Shown: positions 1 through 6,732, counted from the first letter of the stretch. The stretch: 12,095 nucleotides of DNA from an uncultured Prevotella sp. (GCA_900546345.1 URCI01000069.1:1-12095); one strand, 5' to 3'. The notes: generated from the letters alone by a model not told the origin. Made by a program: numbers and translations.

Positions 1-49
1 AATTTCAAATTTAATCAAATGGTCTCAGTCCGGACTTTTTAAAGTGGAC
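1..49. other. Short non-coding flank downstream of rsmD
   Basis: AT-rich flank after the rsmD stop. It holds a 10-bp perfect palindrome, AGTCCGGACT (27-36). Read on the minus strand just after the stop there is a small possible hairpin (ACTTT/AAAGT, with outer AGTCC/GGACT) but no U-tract. I see no gene here. Whether this is the operon terminator cannot be decided because the window begins here. Confidence 0.3.
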
Positions 50-580
50 TCATCTAAAAAGACTGAAGTTGACGCTGCCGTAGCGGCGGTGCTCGAGGAA
101 ATGAGGATGAGTCTCGAAGGCATGGTCTTTGCCATGCTCCAAGACAAAGATGCCGTCGGGTGTCAACAGATCTTGTGCAAAGATGATGTCGGGCAGCGTG
201 GGCAATTGCTCGAGTGCATAGGGAGGATCAGCAAAGATGAGGGAAAACTGCTGGTGGCAAGACTTGAGGAAACGGAAGGCGTCGCCGCGGATGAGCAGGT
301 CGTTGTCAGCTCCGATCTTCTTCATGCACTGGCTGATGAAACGGGCGTGGTCGCGGTCTGCCTCCACGCTGATTACTTGTGCACATCCTCTTGAGAGCAT
401 CTCCAGTGAGATGCTGCCTGTGCCGGCAAAGAGATCCAGGGCTGTGATGCCTTCGAAGTCGAGGTATCCGCCAAGCACGTTGAAGATATTCTCCTTTGCA
501 AAGTCTGTAGTCGGCCTTGCTTTGAAAGTACGGGGTATGTCGAAGTGTCGCCCCTTGTAGATGCCAGTGATGATTCTCAT
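50..580 (-). CDS. rsmD: 16S rRNA (guanine-N2)-methyltransferase RsmD
   Basis: Probable methylase of G966 (E. coli numbering) in 16S rRNA, using S-adenosylmethionine and acting on the small subunit during assembly in the cytoplasm. The 176-residue protein has the family layout: N-terminal MRIITGIYKG and RPTTDFAKENIFN (22-34), SAM-binding motif I LDLFAGTGS (49-57), acidic motif II around VEAD (72-75), and the catalytic DPPY (118-121) typical of N2-guanine methylases. The E. coli enzyme is slightly longer (about 198 residues). The frame stays open further upstream, but the ATG at 580 begins exactly where RsmD proteins begin; a longer start would run into the end of the DUF3822 gene. It is the last gene of a three-gene unit, with a 58-nt gap after DUF3822 and no clear promoter in the gap. 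Identification is firm. Confidence 0.94.
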   Translation of the reverse strand: MRIITGIYKGRHFDIPRTFKARPTTDFAKENIFNVLGGYLDFEGITALDLFAGTGSISLEMLSRGCAQVISVEADRDHARFISQCMKKIGADNDLLIRGDAFRFLKSCHQQFSLIFADPPYALEQLPTLPDIIFAQDLLTPDGIFVLEHGKDHAFETHPHFLEHRRYGSVNFSLFR

Positions 581-638
581 AGTTGTCTTTGCGAACAGAG
601 TGAATGGTGTGAAATGATAGGTGCCTGCCTTTGCCGGT

Positions 639-1454
639 CTATCCGAGATAGAGGGTGACCAAGTCGAGAGGAATGCCTTTGATGCCGGTGATGGTGGCAC
701 GGTTGAAGTCGGCCTTGGGATTGATGTATGTGACCTTGCTCACGTATTTCTGGAGCATGGCCGTGAGGTTGTCTTTCTCATGGATATCGCCCGACAGATA
801 AAGCTCGTCGGCCTGTTGGTCCATGGCCAGCTGCTTCCAGATAAACAGAAGAAAGAAGACCGCGTCCTGCCATTCCTTGATCGGATATTGGTTGGAGAAG
901 ACAAAGCGGTTGCGCTCAAAGCTGAAGGCGTCTATTTTCCCGTCGTGGAAGTGGGCATAGAGCTTGCGCCGGTTAGAAACGAAACTGCGTCGGTGCATAT
1001 ACATCCATACGGGGCGCATGAGTGCGATGAAGCGCACATCGCTGTAATGATCCTCCACGACAAGGCGCAGGTCTTTGTTAAGCGCGAACAGTGCCACGGC
1101 ATTGAGATCGGGCAGGATATTGCTCTCCACGGTATAACCGTCGTAGCCCGTGACAGCCTGGTGATAGAGGATCTCATTTTTCGTCTCGTCGTATTCCTCG
1201 ATGGGAATGAGCACGACCGGTGTGTCGACGAGTACTTGTGCGCGGTGTGTGGGACGTTGCAGGATGTCGGCAGTCTTAAAAGCTTCGCGCAGGTTGGCCG
1301 CCATCGACACGCCACTCTTAGCCGTGTAGGGCTCGTAGATGATGTCGTTGGGGTGATCCGTGTCAGCGATGGCAAAGATGAGTGAGCCTTTGCTCACGCG
1401 GATGGTCATGCGGGGCGACTGCCCCTGTCGTGTGGTAATGTTGTTGTCTTGCAT
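639..1454 (-). CDS. DUF3822 family protein, possibly actin-like (ASKHA) fold
   Basis: A 271-residue protein recognised as DUF3822, a Bacteroidota family often found directly before rsmD. Function is unknown. What can be seen: an N-terminal beta-rich stretch (IRVSKGSLIFAIAD, 18-31), a central strand pair KLYAHFHDGKIDAFSFERNR (164-183), and near the C-terminus ADELYLSGDIHEKDNL (215-230) followed by KVTYINPKADF (240-250). This order resembles PilM-type actin-like proteins, in which a late 'lsGG' turn is followed by a partner-contact segment containing 'NP'; that is my inference, not a known assignment. No signal peptide or membrane segment. I chose the ATG at 1454, 4 nt past the stop of the upstream gene; an ATG at 1478 would overlap that gene by 20 nt. 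A small hairpin (TCTATC/GATAGA, 638-652) covers the stop codon. Confidence 0.8.
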   Translation of the reverse strand: MQDNNITTRQGQSPRMTIRVSKGSLIFAIADTDHPNDIIYEPYTAKSGVSMAANLREAFKTADILQRPTHRAQVLVDTPVVLIPIEEYDETKNEILYHQAVTGYDGYTVESNILPDLNAVALFALNKDLRLVVEDHYSDVRFIALMRPVWMYMHRRSFVSNRRKLYAHFHDGKIDAFSFERNRFVFSNQYPIKEWQDAVFFLLFIWKQLAMDQQADELYLSGDIHEKDNLTAMLQKYVSKVTYINPKADFNRATITGIKGIPLDLVTLYLG

Positions 1455-1458
1455 AGTC

Positions 1459-1941
1459 TTATTCCCAGTTGCCGGCATTGTCGTTGGGTTGTGTGGTGTC
1501 GCCGATTTTCAGTCCGGGGAACCGTCCTGACTCGTTGGCGGCCTGCGTGAGGTTGTTGATGCTGTTCTTGTCGAGTCCCTGTAAGTAGTCGGTGTAGGCG
1601 GCCCTGCACTCCATCAGCGGTATCTGTCGTCCGCTCTTTGCGATGGTTGTCGTCGCATCGATGGTGAAGCGCTTGCCACCGGAGTAGGGGATATACTGCA
1701 ACGAGTCGGCGAGCAGACCACTTTTGACGAGTGTGGCGAAATCGGCCGTGTAGACGCCGTGCCGAATACGGTATTTCTCTTCTGCCGTACGGATTTTCAT
1801 AAGTCGCTCCTTGACGGCTCTCTCCCGTTTTTGCTGTTGGTGCTCGAAACGCATGGGCGAACTGATGCTCAGCACACAGAGCACTGCCATGACGATGACG
1901 CAGGCCAGCAACCCGTAGGTGTTTTTATGTTGAATATTCAT
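1459..1941 (-). CDS. Small membrane-anchored protein resembling a type IV pilin or pseudopilin
   Basis: No named family recognised. The 160-residue protein begins with a short polar stretch and a single hydrophobic helix (about residues 9-28), then a long amphipathic, charged helix (about 33-60) ending in KIRTAEEKYRIRHGVYTA (49-66), followed by a 95-residue mixed domain. A hydrophobic N-terminal helix running into an 'AE..Y...nG.Y' segment is the hallmark layout of type IV pilins and type II secretion pseudopilins. A canonical prepilin peptidase site (G followed by F/M T/S L and E at +5) is not present, so it may be a membrane-anchored relative that is not processed. It is first in the operon, directly before DUF3822 and rsmD (4-nt spacing to the next start). 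The ATG at 1941 lies about 43 nt after the predicted transcription start. Role unknown. Confidence 0.8.
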   Translation of the reverse strand: MNIQHKNTYGLLACVIVMAVLCVLSISSPMRFEHQQQKRERAVKERLMKIRTAEEKYRIRHGVYTADFATLVKSGLLADSLQYIPYSGGKRFTIDATTTIAKSGRQIPLMECRAAYTDYLQGLDKNSINNLTQAANESGRFPGLKIGDTTQPNDNAGNWE

Positions 1942-1960
1942 CTTTCTCGATAATTATTGC

Positions 1961-1968
1961 TACCTTTG
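1961..1968 (+). promoter_or_regulatory. Candidate -7 element for the RecD-like helicase gene
   Basis: TACCTTTG fits the Bacteroidota -7 consensus TAnnTTTG. It would place the transcription start near 1975, about 54 nt before the chosen start codon. No TTG lies 19-21 bp upstream (the nearest is at 1930-1932), so support is partial. Confidence 0.4.
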
Positions 1969-1990
1969 CCCTTAGAGGGTTTCGTAGCTG

Positions 1991-2021
1991 CAAAGATACG
2001 AAGAATTATTGTTTCATCAAA
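1991..2021 (-). promoter_or_regulatory. Promoter of the pilin-like/DUF3822/rsmD operon
   Basis: On the minus strand, TTTG (2021-2018) is followed after exactly 19 bp by TATCTTTG (1998-1991). This is a full match to the Bacteroidota -33/-7 promoter pattern. Transcription would start near 1984, about 43 nt before the ATG at 1941. Confidence 0.7.
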
Positions 2022-2028
2022 GAGAAAA

Positions 2029-3489
2029 GTGAAGATAGCACAATTTATAGAGATGATCGTGGGGCAGTTTGGCTTTCAGCCTACGTCCTGCCAGCAAGAG
2101 GCGTTGCAGACTTTTGGCCGTTTCTTGGCTGACCGTCGTGCCGAATCGGTGATGATCCTGCGCGGTTCGGCAGGTACGGGCAAGACTTCGTTGGCAGCCG
2201 CCATGGTGGGCACGCTTCACCGTCTCGGTCAGAAGCTCACGCTCATGGCGCCTACGGGCCGTGCGGCAAAGGTGTTTTCGCGTGGCAGTCACCTGCCGGC
2301 TTACACCATTCACCGGCGCATCTATCGTGAACGGGCCTATCAGGGTCTTGACGGACAATTCAATCTCAATGACAACCGCTATCATCGCATGCTCTTTGTT
2401 GTGGACGAGGCTTCGATGATCGGCTCGGGCTCACAAGGCGAAGACACCTTTGGCTCGGGGTCACTGCTCGATGATCTGATTAAATATGTATATAGCGGAG
2501 ACAACTGCCGGCTGCTTCTCATCGGTGACAAAGCCCAGTTGCCACCTGTTGGCGAGGAAGAGGCGCCGGCCCTGTCGGCCGATGTGCTGCGCGGTTATGG
2601 CCTTGCCGTCTATGAGAGCGACCTCGACGAGGTGTTGCGTCAGGGGCAGCGATCAGGGATACTCTTCAATGCCACACGATTGCGCGACATGATTCTCCGC
2701 GACGAGACCACCCTGTTGCCACCTGTGACCTTCCAAGGTTTTGCGGATATCATCAACGTGAGAGGGGATGAACTCGTGGAGACGCTCGCCTCGAGCTATA
2801 GCCAGGTAGGCGCGGACGACACCATTGTTGTCACTCGCTCCAACAAGCGGGCCGGCGTCTATAACCAAGGCATCCGTAACACCATTCTGGACCGTGAGGA
2901 TGAACTCTGCTCGGGCGACCTGGTGATGATCGTTCGCAACAACTATTATTGGACTGAATGTGAGCAAGCCAAAATCCGGGAGAGCGTGTCACGGGGTGAG
3001 CCTGCCCAGCCGTTGCCCGTGAGTTTTCTAGCCAATGGCGACCGTGCTGTGGTGGAACGTGTGCGCAATGTGCGCGAGCTCTATGGCTTTCGTTTTGCCG
3101 ATGTATGGCTGCGGTTTCCCGACTACGATGATTACGAGATGCAGGTGACGGTCAACATGGATTCACTGCTCGCCGATGCACCTGCGCTGACACGTGAGCA
3201 GAACGAACAACTCTTTGCCCGGGTGATGGAGGACTATGCCGATCTGAAGACCAAGGCGGAGCGATTGCGGGCTGTGAAGGGTGATGCCTACTTCAATGCC
3301 TTGCAAGTGAAGTTTGCCTACGCCGTGACTTGTCACAAGGCGCAGGGCGGGCAGTGGAGCCATGTCTATGTCGACCAGGGCTATATGACCGACGACATGG
3401 TCAACGCCGATTATTATCACTGGCTCTATACCGCCTTTACCCGTGCCACCGAAAAGCTCTATTTGGTCAACTGGAAACAAGGAGCGTAA
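2029..3489 (+). CDS. RecD-like superfamily 1 DNA helicase (UvrD_C_2 type)
   Basis: Probable ATP-dependent DNA helicase of the RecD/Pif1-like branch, often annotated 'ATP-dependent RecD-like DNA helicase' or 'AAA family ATPase' in Bacteroidota. Counted from the GTG at 2029 (486 residues): Q-motif region FQPTSCQQEAL (16-26), Walker A GSAGTGKT (46-53), motif Ia APTGRAAK (74-81), Walker B VVDEAS (124-129), motif III GDKAQLPPV (166-174), motif V VTCHKAQGGQW (433-443) and motif VI YTAFTRATEKLYLV (467-480). It is shorter than E. coli RecD (608 residues) and lacks a recognisable N-terminal RecB-contact domain, and no recB or recC is nearby, so a stand-alone role is likely. The frame opens at a TTG (1957), but GTG 2029 puts the Q-motif at the family's usual distance and has AGAG upstream; ATG 2053 is the other option. 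It is the only plus-strand gene in the window. Confidence 0.9.
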   Translation: MKIAQFIEMIVGQFGFQPTSCQQEALQTFGRFLADRRAESVMILRGSAGTGKTSLAAAMVGTLHRLGQKLTLMAPTGRAAKVFSRGSHLPAYTIHRRIYRERAYQGLDGQFNLNDNRYHRMLFVVDEASMIGSGSQGEDTFGSGSLLDDLIKYVYSGDNCRLLLIGDKAQLPPVGEEEAPALSADVLRGYGLAVYESDLDEVLRQGQRSGILFNATRLRDMILRDETTLLPPVTFQGFADIINVRGDELVETLASSYSQVGADDTIVVTRSNKRAGVYNQGIRNTILDREDELCSGDLVMIVRNNYYWTECEQAKIRESVSRGEPAQPLPVSFLANGDRAVVERVRNVRELYGFRFADVWLRFPDYDDYEMQVTVNMDSLLADAPALTREQNEQLFARVMEDYADLKTKAERLRAVKGDAYFNALQVKFAYAVTCHKAQGGQWSHVYVDQGYMTDDMVNADYYHWLYTAFTRATEKLYLVNWKQGA

Positions 3490-3611
3490 CGAAGACGCAA
3501 CGATGAAACATGATGTTTTGTCTTTACAAATCGCATACAACTCAATGGGGTGCTCTAGACAAAGTATTTCAGAAAAAGAACTAGAAAACGGCGTTGTATG
3601 ACACAAAAAGC

Positions 3612-3720
3612 GAAGAGACACGATGAAAACAGTGAGATGACCTCATCAAACAACCGTGATGACATGATCAAACAACCGAGATGACACGACAAAACAATTG
3701 AGATGATAGAACAAAAACGG
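3612..3720. repeat. Degenerate 22-bp tandem repeat, five copies
   Basis: Copies start at 3612, 3634, 3656, 3678 and 3700. The second and third read GAGATGAC.TCATCAAACAACC-like and share most positions; the core is G(A/T)GATGAC followed by an AAACAA block. The first and last copies are more diverged, and the last is 21 bp and merges into the terminator stem. It lies in the gene-free stretch between the helicase gene and araC. No clear reading frame uses it. Confidence 0.7.
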
Positions 3721-3770
3721 TGCTTTGACAGGCGTTTCTTATTAAGAAGTCCCTGTCAGAGCACCGTTTT
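3717..3770. terminator. Strong bidirectional intrinsic terminator between convergent genes
   Basis: A 16-bp stem pairs 3717-3732 (ACGGTGCTTTGACAGG) with 3752-3767, interrupted only by one G-T wobble. The loop itself contains a TTCTT/AAGAA mini-stem (3736-3740/3744-3748). The stem is preceded by A5 and followed by T3-CG-TT, so it can act in both directions: for the plus-strand helicase gene ending at 3489 and for the minus-strand araC unit ending at 4017. Confidence 0.8.
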
Positions 3771-4016
3771 CGTTGACTGAGGAAACGAATAAATTTGTAA
3801 CTATCTGATTGATAGTTAGTTATGAAATCATGACTAAAAATCGCGAAATTGGCACCGAGATAAGGTTTGCTGACGAAAAACGCAGCCACACAAGCCGAAA
3901 AATGTCAGTTTTCGCAACAATATATGCAGATATAAAGTCTCTGTTTCTGTGATCAAGCCAAGGGAAGACTGCACAGAAACGTGCTGGGTCGGTGCCGGCG
4001 TGAGGCGGGAGCTGCG
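3771..4016. other. Gene-free stretch with inverted repeats downstream of araC
   Basis: No gene recognised. It contains an 8-bp perfect inverted repeat TAACTATC/GATAGTTA (3798-3805/3811-3818, 5-nt loop) and a 9-bp perfect inverted repeat GTTTCTGTG/CACAGAAAC (3943-3951/3972-3980, 20-nt loop). The latter lies about 40 nt past the araC stop and has no U-tract, so it may protect or end the araC mRNA. A wider pair, GGCACCGA/TCGGTGCC (3851-3858/3989-3996), may be chance. Short frames that cross here show no known domain. Confidence 0.5.
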
Positions 4017-4925
4017 TTATTTCCTCGCCCGGTATTCCTTGCGAATGTTGGCGGGAGAAGCGTTGAGATGCTTGCGCGTGTAAGTGCCGAAGAAGCTCAA
4101 GCTGGGGAAATTGAGGTCGTTGGCGATCTCTTTCACCGTTTTGGAGGTATAGCAAAGCTGGTGGCGGATCTCGGTAGCTACGGTCTCATCGATGAGCTGC
4201 TTGGCTGAGTGTCCGGTCTTCTCCTTGACGATATGCGAGAGATATTTCGTGGTGATGCACAGTTCCCTTGCGAAATATGCCACATTTCTCATCTTGCCTT
4301 GGCTGATAGCGAGCAGGTGGAGGAAACGTTTGAAAGTAGTGTCGGTCTGGCTGTACTGCGTGGACTTGGGAACATCCTGCATGCGAGCAGAAATCATGTC
4401 TGCGATCTGATAGACGATGAGTTTGTGAAGATCGTGGATGATATAGCTTTTGAATTTCGTTTTCTCCCGTCTAGAATAGATTTGGTAGAGTTGGTGGAAA
4501 TGTCTGCCCACTTCTATTTCCTCTTCTGTGAGATGGATCATGGGGTGAGAGCTTAAAAACTCTATGTTGGGCCAAAGGGTGTTGTCAGCGAGAAGGCTGT
4601 CATTGATAGTGGAGGGGGCCAGGCAGAGTCCCCACAACTGCAAGTCGTTGCTCGGTGTAAAGTCTTCCAAGGAGGTTCTTGGCAACGAGATCAGCAGGTC
4701 GCCCTGGCCGAGAGTGTAATCCTGACTGTGGTTGACAGTGAGTGTGAGAGAGCCTTGCTGACAAAAGAGAATGACAAACTCGTTGGGAACCAAGAAACCC
4801 AAATTGGGTGTGTTGTCGGAGAGCTTGTCATAATAAAAGAAATAGGAAGTGGTATTGGTTGCCTGTTGGAGCGTCTTTCTGTCGGTCATGCTATCTTCGT
4901 GAAGAATCTGAGGAGAAGTGTTCAT
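4017..4925 (-). CDS. AraC-family transcriptional regulator
   Basis: Cytoplasmic DNA-binding regulator of 302 residues. The N-terminal half is a cupin-like sensing domain (about 28-110) with the typical LGQGDLLISLP turn (72-82). The C-terminal 100 residues carry the two helix-turn-helix units of the family: HTH1 NVAYFARELCITTKYLSHIV (214-233) and HTH2 TVKEIANDLNFPSLSFFGTY (263-282), followed by the conserved ASPANIRKEYR (289-299). The effector is unknown. The ATG at 4925 lies 9 nt past the stop of the SprT-like gene, so the two are almost certainly co-transcribed; an inner ATG at 4889 is possible. Nothing here shows what it regulates; no two-component or transport gene is adjacent. Many Bacteroidota AraC proteins of this build are annotated 'helix-turn-helix domain-containing protein'. 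Confidence 0.92.
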   Translation of the reverse strand: MNTSPQILHEDSMTDRKTLQQATNTTSYFFYYDKLSDNTPNLGFLVPNEFVILFCQQGSLTLTVNHSQDYTLGQGDLLISLPRTSLEDFTPSNDLQLWGLCLAPSTINDSLLADNTLWPNIEFLSSHPMIHLTEEEIEVGRHFHQLYQIYSRREKTKFKSYIIHDLHKLIVYQIADMISARMQDVPKSTQYSQTDTTFKRFLHLLAISQGKMRNVAYFARELCITTKYLSHIVKEKTGHSAKQLIDETVATEIRHQLCYTSKTVKEIANDLNFPSLSFFGTYTRKHLNASPANIRKEYRARK

Positions 4926-4934
4926 AAGTTGGAT

Positions 4935-5612
4935 TTAAAAGGTGTCTGCAAGGTGCAAGGGTGTCATATGCTCTGTTTTCTCACGGAAGGTGGGAAGATC
5001 GACGCGTCTGCCGCGCAAGCTGCGCACGCGTGGCATGTTGTCGAACCAAGCGTCCTGGGTGAGATACCAGCTGAAGTGCTGCACTTCTGTGATGACATTC
5101 AGCCGGCTGTCAAGCTCCCGGGCAAAACGGGGATTGACATTGGAAAGGAAGTGGTGGCCGTCGCGCATCTCGATGGCAAGCACGAGATGCTGGCTTTGCT
5201 TGTGGCGTGTGGCTCCTTTCGTCGCGGCGCTTCCGGCTTTTCCCAAGGTCCTGGTGGAGGAAGTGACGTGTATATCCCATCCGTCGCGGTTGAGCCGGGC
5301 CATCATGCCTCGGAAGACAATGCCGTGGGGAGAGGAGTCGTGCAGCCCGGTATAGGCGATGGAATAGTGGATCATTTCATGGAGCAGTACGCTTTGGAAC
5401 TGATGCTCGCTCTGATCGTAGTAGTTGCTCATGCCGAGCGCATAGTCGTAATTGACGACTTTGCCCCATGAGCGTTTTCGCTTGAACGAGAGAGAGCCGA
5501 GGCGTGTGCGTGACCGGCCGATATGAAAGCGCGGCTCAGGCAGTCCACTGTCGAAATAGCGGCGGTTGAATGCCTGAAAGTTAGCTTTGAGCCATGGAAG
5601 AGTGATCTGCAT
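4935..5612 (-). CDS. SprT-like zinc metalloprotease domain protein
   Basis: Putative zinc-dependent peptidase of the SprT/Spartan type, 225 residues. The zinc site is visible: HEMIH (78-82) with the second-half ligand in SSPHGIVFRGMM (93-104, His96), matching the SprT pattern HExxH...HG..F. Before it lies the family's N-terminal FQAFNRRYFDSGLPEPRF (12-29). The C-terminal 100 residues are basic in part (KAGSAATKGATRHKQ) and include no obvious CxxC zinc ribbon, unlike E. coli SprT. In eukaryotes Spartan cleaves DNA-protein crosslinks; whether the bacterial protein does so is not established. The ATG at 5612 was chosen; the frame is open upstream only to a TTG at 5642 that overlaps the promoter. 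First gene of a two-gene unit with the AraC regulator. Confidence 0.9.
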   Translation of the reverse strand: MQITLPWLKANFQAFNRRYFDSGLPEPRFHIGRSRTRLGSLSFKRKRSWGKVVNYDYALGMSNYYDQSEHQFQSVLLHEMIHYSIAYTGLHDSSPHGIVFRGMMARLNRDGWDIHVTSSTRTLGKAGSAATKGATRHKQSQHLVLAIEMRDGHHFLSNVNPRFARELDSRLNVITEVQHFSWYLTQDAWFDNMPRVRSLRGRRVDLPTFREKTEHMTPLHLADTF

Positions 5613-5639
5613 GAATACGGTTCCTTTACTTTTTGGGAG

Positions 5640-5670
5640 CAAAGATAGTGCTTTTTCTTTTATCTACAAA
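5640..5670 (-). promoter_or_regulatory. Promoter of the sprT-like/araC unit
   Basis: TTTG (5670-5667), exactly 19 bp, then TATCTTTG (5647-5640) on the minus strand: a full match to the Bacteroidota promoter pattern. The start of transcription would be near 5633, leaving a leader of about 20 nt before the ATG at 5612. Confidence 0.75.
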
Positions 5671-5710
5671 GCAAAAAGAGTCAAAGTTGGAATCTTTTGT
5701 GACTTTTTGC
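5671..5710 (-). terminator. Probable terminator of the frr-rsgA operon
   Basis: The segment folds end to end: GCAAAAAGAGTCAAAG (5671-5686) pairs with CTTTTGTGACTTTTTGC (5694-5710), apart from a 2-nt bulge and a small internal mismatch. On the minus strand the hairpin ends in CTCTTTTTGC, which gives a short U-tract. It sits between the rsgA stop (5797) and the sprT promoter, whose -33 box begins immediately after it. AT-rich, so its strength is uncertain. Confidence 0.5.
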
Positions 5711-5775
5711 CTTCTTGCTGATATCGTTCTGCAAAGGGTGACGCCCTCTTTGGCTCAGATGTGAAGATCTTGAAT

Positions 5776-5809
5776 GGAGGCTGGCAACAATCGTTGTCAA
5801 TAAGCCTCC
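5776..5809 (-). other. Two-part stem-loop across the rsgA stop codon
   Basis: Outer stem GGAGGC/GCCTCC (5776-5781/5804-5809) encloses an inner stem TGGCAAC/GTTGTCA (5782-5788/5793-5799, one wobble) with a 4-nt loop. The rsgA TGA (5797-5799) lies inside the inner stem. No U-tract follows on the minus strand, so it is more likely an mRNA 3' structure than an intrinsic terminator. Confidence 0.55.
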
Positions 5810-6732
5810 CGGTATTTGCTTTCGTCCTTGTCCTTGAGCATGCCTAAGTAGCTCTCATAGCGCGACTCGGCGATGTAGTGGTTGCGCACGGCCTCCAGAA
5901 CGGCGCATCCAGGCTCATGGGTATGTGTGCAGTTGGCGAAGCGGCAGTCCTGTGAGAACTTAAAGATCTCTGGGAAATAGCTGGTGATCTCTTCCGGCTC
6001 CATGTTGAAGGTGCCGAAACCTTTAATGCCCGGCGTGTCGACAATATAACCACTGTTGTCGGGAAGGGCCACCATTTCTGAGAAAGTGGTCGTGTGCATG
6101 CCTGTGTCGTGGGCTTCGCTGATGTCGGCTACACGGGCCTTTGTGCCTGGTATGAGCAGATTGAGCAGCGTGGATTTGCCTACGCCAGAGTTGCCGCTGA
6201 GCAGTGTTACTTTGCCATTGAGCAAGGTGCTCAAGGTATCGATGCCGTCGCCGGTAAGCGCCGACACCTGATAGCAAGGATAACCAATGTTGTCGTAGAG
6301 CGTCACCATCATGTCCTGATAGTGACGCTCTTCGTCGGTGAGCAGGTCGGACTTGTTAAACACCAGTATCACCGGCACGCTGTAGGCCTCTGCCGAGGCG
6401 AGAAAGCGGTCGATAAACGTCGTGGAGGTCTGGGGATGAGCCACGGTGATGACCAGCATCGCCTGGTCGAGGTTGGCAGCGATGATGTGGCTTTGTTTGG
6501 ACAGGTTTTGTGATTTACGGATGATATAGTTCTTCCGGTCCTCAATCTCTGTGATAAACGCAGTGCCTTCACGGTTGACGTCGATGTGCACCCAATCGCC
6601 CACAGCGACGGGGTTGGTGCTGCGGATGCCTTTCAGACGGAAGTTACCCTTGACCTTACTGTCAATGAGTTGTCCGTCATCGGTTTTTACCGTGTACCAA
6701 AATCCAGTGTTTCTTACGACAAGTCCTCTCAT
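5797..6732 (-). CDS. rsgA: Ribosome small subunit-dependent GTPase RsgA
   Basis: Late-acting 30S maturation GTPase (also YjeQ/EngC), a cytoplasmic protein that checks the decoding centre and is released on GTP hydrolysis. The 311-residue protein has an N-terminal OB-fold (about 1-70), then the circularly permuted GTPase order G4 NKSD (126-129), G5 SAL (157-159), G1 GNSGVGKS (180-187), G3 DTPG (232-235). The C-terminal zinc knuckle C263-x4-C268-x-H270-x5-C276 is intact. Length is near the family norm. The ATG at 6732 encodes MRGLVV, the usual start in this phylum, and lies 10 nt after the frr stop, so the two genes form one transcription unit. No promoter was seen between them. Nothing unusual in the protein itself; the stop codon lies in a stem-loop. 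Confidence 0.96.
   Translation of the reverse strand: MRGLVVRNTGFWYTVKTDDGQLIDSKVKGNFRLKGIRSTNPVAVGDWVHIDVNREGTAFITEIEDRKNYIIRKSQNLSKQSHIIAANLDQAMLVITVAHPQTSTTFIDRFLASAEAYSVPVILVFNKSDLLTDEERHYQDMMVTLYDNIGYPCYQVSALTGDGIDTLSTLLNGKVTLLSGNSGVGKSTLLNLLIPGTKARVADISEAHDTGMHTTTFSEMVALPDNSGYIVDTPGIKGFGTFNMEPEEITSYFPEIFKFSQDCRFANCTHTHEPGCAVLEAVRNHYIAESRYESYLGMLKDKDESKYREAY

Noticed and set aside
621..1385. A 254-codon plus-strand open frame opposite DUF3822
   Set aside because: No family features. The minus-strand frame matches DUF3822 and sits in an operon with rsmD, so this is a shadow.
2029..3489. The RecD-like gene as part of a RecBCD or defence system
   Set aside because: No recB, recC, nuclease or other defence gene adjoins it, and similar stand-alone helicases are common in Bacteroidota chromosomes.
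3612..3720. The 22-bp repeats as a CRISPR array
   Set aside because: The copies are directly adjacent with no spacers, are degenerate, and no cas gene is present.
3668..3889. A 73-codon minus-strand frame across the terminator and the region downstream of araC
   Set aside because: It crosses a strong intrinsic terminator and tandem repeats and shows no known domain. It could be a repeat-derived fragment but is not supported as a gene.
4728..5471. A 247-codon plus-strand open frame across the araC/sprT boundary
   Set aside because: It overlaps two well-supported genes on the other strand and shows no domain.
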